Positions 60,136 to 64,000 of a DNA stretch of 64,000 nucleotides are shown piece by piece (positions within the stretch are counted from its first letter, which is position 1; each line of letters opens with the position of its first letter). The stretch is from the NCBI GenBank assembly GCA_014526335.1, contig JACTAT010000040.1, positions 1,000,119 through 1,064,118 of the forward strand, read 5' to 3'. The DNA comes from Chrysaora quinquecirrha. Its lineage: Eukaryota > Cnidaria > Scyphozoa > Semaeostomeae > Pelagiidae. The notes beneath the pieces are model-generated. The model had not been told where the DNA came from, did not search any database, and was given only the letters and a program-made list of their open reading frames with translations. Position numbers and translations under genes: made by a program.

Positions 60136-61281
60136 CACTCTCGCTCTCGAACCTGCATGTGGTGAATGCACATGCACCATTGAACTCTTTTAATCAATGG
60201 CGTATCCAGGTCTGAAGCAGTGGGGGGGGGGGTCTGGAAAAATTTTAGACCACGCCCTTAAAACTCTCGCAAATGCGGGGAAACGCCCTTTTTGCCCCCC
60301 CCCCATGAGTTTTACAACGTTTTTGGACAAACCTTGAGGACCATATTTTATAAAAGTGGGGGGGGCTCCGGATATAAAAATTCTGATCGAGGCTGACTGT
60401 TCTTAAGCCTTTTTAAGCTTGAAATGTTCTCAATCTCTTCTTAATTCCTCAATTACTGAGACAGTAGTATTTAGTTCATGTCTGGAGTGGTACTTTCTTA
60501 GTCTGTGCAAAAATACAGCATCATTGTCTATGTCTGTGTTCGCTCACTTTTTACATTCAGTCTGGCTGTCTTACTTTCGTATTAAGCTGATATTCTTAGG
60601 GCTTATGATATTCTACGGGCCAGTCTCAGCTTGTTCTTACTTTGTTCTTAAAACCTCGGAAAATCCAGGCTCGTCTTGTTATAAAATTCTTCTTAAAAAG
60701 AGTGTAGGCCTATTCTCTTCGGCGAGGGGTGATTCAGTTCTTGGAAACCTCGTACATCTTTACACTTAACCCTATTGTTTTCAAGATAGTCCTGTCGAAA
60801 TCTTTTTTGGTCAAATAAAATATCACACGCCTTTTCGCCGAGTGAAATACACCTTGCGCTCCGGTTTGCCAGCGTTTATATTAGCTGCTCATACAGTAAA
60901 CGTTATGATATCATTTGTGTTGTTTTAGTCTAAGGTGAACCAACATTGGTAAGAATAATGCCAACACGGCATTAAAAAATTTGTATTACGTGGTTAACCA
61001 CGCCTTTCGGAAGATACCCGAGGTTGATCGCTGTAAAGCTACCGGACAATGAAAAAACGTCATGCGTCCCCCCTGCGCCGTGTTTAAGTGCTCTCGCTAG
61101 GTTGGTTAACTCTTTAGAATTCGAAATTGGTCGCCTGGGTGATAGGATAGTGATAACATATTAGTGTCGTAATATTGGCGTGTGTGAAACGGCATGGTAA
61201 ATAAATCTAGACTTGGTAGGCCTACGTTAATATATTTATGCTTTGTCAACACAAACATTTCGTTTGTAAAGAGTTATAAAC

Positions 61282-62724
61282 ATGAAGGTAACATTGTTGT
61301 ACGACAAGAGGAAATTGGTAATGGATGTGGGAGAGAATGACTCCGTGGGGAAAATGAAAGTTTTCCTCAGGGACAAGTTCAATTTGAATATTCAATCCTC
61401 ACAGGAAAGAGAAGACTTAATTTTACACGTCACATTCGCAGGTTCCTATCTACAAGATGACTGGATCTTATCAGATATCGGTATACCACCAGGCTCAACT
61501 TTACAGTGTATTTTACAATCTAAAGATAAGATATTCCTCAGAGTCTACTCGTCGTTCAATGATAAAATGTATGAATTCACGGAGCCAATAAATCTCGAGA
61601 AGACAACAGTTGAAACTATGAAATCAATGATACAAGATCAATCAGGTATACCAGTCAGTATGTTCAGACTACGCAGAAAAGGTAGTGACAATGATATGTT
61701 CGATGCCAGGCTTCTTTCTGAATACGATATCAAGACAGGCGATACCATCTATATTGATATATGGGACGGTATGAGTGACTTTTTGAATTCGGTATTTGCT
61801 GGTGACGTCACAGCCACTATGGATGCTGTTGTTGATTTCCACGATGATCCATTCTTGCATCGGTATCAGCTGCGAGTAGCACTTTTCATTGCCGCATTCC
61901 AAGGCAATATTCAGCTTGCCGCACAACTGTTGAAATCCGGATCTCGTTGTGACGACCCGGTTGGTGAGCATCCGGCCCGAGACTGGTGCAAGTCTTCGGT
62001 AGCGCATCCTTTGAGCCTTAGAACGCCGGCTCACGCAGCCGCTCAACGAGGGCGCGGATCGTGCCTCCGGTTGTTTATTCATCATAACCGATCATGTATA
62101 TTGGCAAAGGACGGACACGGCTCAACCCCTACGGCATTGGCCCGTAGATTTGGTCAACAGGAGTGTTTCAAACTTCTGGTTACGGAGCAGTTCAGAAAAC
62201 TACAATATGCTGGACTTAATTTGTCCATTTACGGAAAAGTCAGGAAGTGGTGTGACCGTGCAAAAGACCGCGTTGCCTTTTACCGGATCGATCCGGACAG
62301 ACAAATCCTTTTAGCATCATTGGATAAAAGTGCAAGAAGTGCCACAGTCGGTTCCTTGATACAATTAAACGGTTTTGGTGAGAGTATACAAAGCAGTGCT
62401 ACCAAGCTGAACCGGAATAAGATTGAAGCAAAGAATCAGTGGTTGTGGCCCATGCGAGAAAAACTCGTTGATATTTCAAGGTACAGTTATGACAGAAAAA
62501 GCACGAAAACAAGGTTTCTTCCATCCCTGCGAAAACAGAACAGCGTGATTACAAAAAGGCCAGTAAGAAGAACAAGTAGTTTGGACAATTTTCAACGTCG
62601 TGGAATCATGAAGAAATCAAGCCAGAATGATGGGTACAGTCATGAAGATAAAAGGCCTTTATTCAAGAAAACGTCAGGTCATGAAGATACTAGTCCAAGA
62701 GCAACTTTTGAAAACAAAAGATAA
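61282..62724 (+). CDS. ankub1: ANKUB1 homologue (ubiquitin-like plus ankyrin), main open frame
   Basis: A single uninterrupted frame of 480 codons. Two ubiquitin-like folds come first (about residues 1-79 and 83-161; 'YLQDDWILSDIGIPPGSTL', then 'GDTIYIDIWDG'). An ankyrin-type region follows at about 195-300 ('RVALFIAAFQGNIQLAAQLL', 'VGEHPARDWC', 'TPAHAAAQRGRGS'). This order and the 'VG.HP.R.WC' motif identify ANKUB1. The start matches the family, whose ubiquitin-like fold begins at Met1. The molecular role of ANKUB1 is poorly known. The tail turns basic and low-complexity and stops at 62722-62724, while the next frame stays open and looks like the true C-terminus. Confidence 0.9.
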   Translation: MKVTLLYDKRKLVMDVGENDSVGKMKVFLRDKFNLNIQSSQEREDLILHVTFAGSYLQDDWILSDIGIPPGSTLQCILQSKDKIFLRVYSSFNDKMYEFTEPINLEKTTVETMKSMIQDQSGIPVSMFRLRRKGSDNDMFDARLLSEYDIKTGDTIYIDIWDGMSDFLNSVFAGDVTATMDAVVDFHDDPFLHRYQLRVALFIAAFQGNIQLAAQLLKSGSRCDDPVGEHPARDWCKSSVAHPLSLRTPAHAAAQRGRGSCLRLFIHHNRSCILAKDGHGSTPTALARRFGQQECFKLLVTEQFRKLQYAGLNLSIYGKVRKWCDRAKDRVAFYRIDPDRQILLASLDKSARSATVGSLIQLNGFGESIQSSATKLNRNKIEAKNQWLWPMREKLVDISRYSYDRKSTKTRFLPSLRKQNSVITKRPVRRTSSLDNFQRRGIMKKSSQNDGYSHEDKRPLFKKTSGHEDTSPRATFENKR

Positions 62725-63214
62725 GGATAATCGCCTTTATAAGATTGATAAACGCCCTGAGCGCTTACCGATTATAGCGCAAACCGAGACAGAAATGAAC
62801 GGTAAAGACATATCGACTGAGTTTTTTATCACTCAAGGACCAACCTCTAGCCGAACAACGAAGGAGCAAAGCGAGGAATTAAGGTCGGATGGCGACTCGA
62901 GACCTGGAGGTAAAAACATGGAAAAGAGCATGGAAACGCACAAGCACCACGCGCCTAAGAAGCATTCCTTCTTCAACCCAAATGAAAATAAGGAACTTGC
63001 TCACGAAGCTCATATTATTATTCGACAAGCGACAGGGAAAACAAGCAGACAGTTCGCGCGTGCAAGTTTAGAATTGGGTGAAACGTTCACAGCAATGGGC
63101 TGGCTAAGGCGGCTTCAACTTGCCAATAATTGTAATAGAAAGACATTGTTAAGAAACATGGAAGATAAGGGACAGGCTTTGCGTCAAAAATATCGTTCAG
63201 CTACATATTCATAA
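62627..63214 (+). CDS. ankub1: Probable C-terminal part of ANKUB1 in the +1 frame
   Basis: From about 62700 the neighbouring frame continues for about 170 codons to TAA at 63212. It is charged at first, then compact and helical ('FARASLELGETFTAMGWLRR', 'LQLANNCNRKTLLRNME'). It has no start signal of its own. The two frames overlap between 62627 and 62724. No GT-AG intron of reasonable size and correct phase was found there. A one-base indel, for example in the A-runs at 62710-62720, would join them. Confidence 0.6.
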   Translation: MMGTVMKIKGLYSRKRQVMKILVQEQLLKTKDKDNRLYKIDKRPERLPIIAQTETEMNGKDISTEFFITQGPTSSRTTKEQSEELRSDGDSRPGGKNMEKSMETHKHHAPKKHSFFNPNENKELAHEAHIIIRQATGKTSRQFARASLELGETFTAMGWLRRLQLANNCNRKTLLRNMEDKGQALRQKYRSATYS

Positions 63215-63540
63215 GAGATTTGAGCGGAAAATATCTGGTTACAGATTCATTGAGGGATTCGAGCGACAAACATCCAGTTAGAGGTTCGTGGGGGATTCAA
63301 GCGTGGAACATTCAGTTACAGTACAGATTTACGATGGATCCGAGCGTGAAACACCCAGTTATAGATTTACGGGAGATTCAAGCGTGAAGCATCCAGTTGT
63401 AGATTGATAACGGATTCCAGCGAAAAATGCCCTGTTATAGATTCATTAGTGATGCAGTAAAAACATCTTATTACAGATTCATCAAGGATTCGAACGAAAA
63501 GCATCCAGATACAGATTCGCAAAGGATTCGAGCGTTTCTT
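63213..63540. repeat. Degenerate minisatellite after ANKUB1
   Basis: About seven copies of a 40-50 bp unit built around 'ACAGATTCATCAAGGATTCG' and 'AGCGAAAAACATCCAGTTA' variants. The first copy starts at the stop codon. Confidence 0.85.
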
Positions 63541-64000
63541 GAAAGTTGCCAGATTTCTCTAAATGCATTTTAAATTGAACTAAATTATTTGCTATAAAAA
63601 GAATTCACATTTCTTTAATTTTAATAATTACAATTACAATTTCTAATAATTTTATCATTTTCTCATCCATATTTATTATTATATATATTAGAATTATCAT
63701 TATTTTTATTAATATTTGATAATGTATATGTTGTGCGGGCAGTTAGCAGCATAATACTATTGGCTAAACCTATTAGCCTAAAAGTTGGACTTTCTTTCAA
63801 ATTAGTAGAGTTATCTTTATTGTTATATTGCATAGTAGCACTTTGTTAACAAGTCCGTATTTGCCTATAGAATATGGCATCATAATTTACACCACAGCAA
63901 TGTAATAAAAATGTATTACAACCATTCCACGTTGATACAATATATACACAATTTAACACATTACGCAACTTTATGTTGTAATCTCTGTTGCTGACCTAAA
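63541..64000. other. AT-rich 3' flank
   Basis: No coding signal. AT-rich runs (ATATATATTAG) and a possible poly(A) signal AATAAA at 63904-63909. Confidence 0.4.

Larger units (their letters stand above)
57547..61281. other. Spacer between rogdi and ANKUB1
   Basis: Contains two fold-back elements, G/C homopolymer-rich element ends at about 60220-60365 and a candidate TATA promoter near 59991. Open frames up to 116 codons (60419-60769) have no domain and no splice context. No supported gene. Confidence 0.5.

Noticed and set aside
60419..60769. 116-codon open frame
   Set aside because: No recognisable domain, no splice partner or promoter, and odd composition (Ser, Leu, Cys, Phe); likely chance.
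61669..62085. 138-codon minus-strand frame
   Set aside because: Shadow of the ANKUB1 coding strand, which has clear family motifs.

Overview
This is eukaryotic, animal DNA. Genes are split by GT-AG introns, introns and spacers are crowded with short inverted-repeat elements and microsatellites, and there are no operons. Repeated ShK six-cysteine modules, joined to follistatin/Kazal-type modules in secreted proteins, point to a cnidarian. G-rich element ends ending in 'GCTCGCTTCGCTC' also fit an anthozoan, but the species is not proven. All recognised genes lie on the + strand.

Layout: 1-4.1 kb is repeats. 4.2-19.5 kb holds gene 1, a secreted protein of about 440 aa: signal peptide, low-complexity linker, ShK, 'YGCC' module, ShK, ShK, FS/Kazal, ShK, YGCC, ShK. 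19.5-22.9 kb is spacer with a decayed LINE and MITEs. 23.4-25.6 kb holds gene 2, an unrecognised secreted acidic protein of 170 aa. 25.6-32.5 kb is spacer rich in inverted-repeat elements. 32.6-45.4 kb holds gene 3, a 263-aa paralogue of gene 1 with modules ShK, FS/Kazal, ShK, YGCC, ShK. 47.7-54.8 kb is a complete 12-exon ROGDI orthologue (291 aa). A roughly 2.15-kb tandem duplication (55.4-57.5 kb) carries a second intact copy of its last two coding exons. 57.5-61.3 kb is spacer. 61.3-63.2 kb is an intronless ANKUB1 homologue with a reading-frame break, followed directly by a degenerate minisatellite.

Genes 1 and 3 are built from one-domain exons that are all flanked by phase-1 introns. The five modules of gene 3 match the C-terminal half of gene 1 in order, so the pair looks like a product of gene duplication plus exon gain or loss. 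Gene 2 sits between them, has the same TATA-driven, phase-1 signal-exon layout, and may belong to the same secreted-product cluster; that is inference. ROGDI (V-ATPase regulation) and ANKUB1 look like unrelated conserved neighbours. No tRNA, rRNA or CRISPR was found. Exon coordinates were read by eye from splice motifs and phase continuity, not from transcripts.
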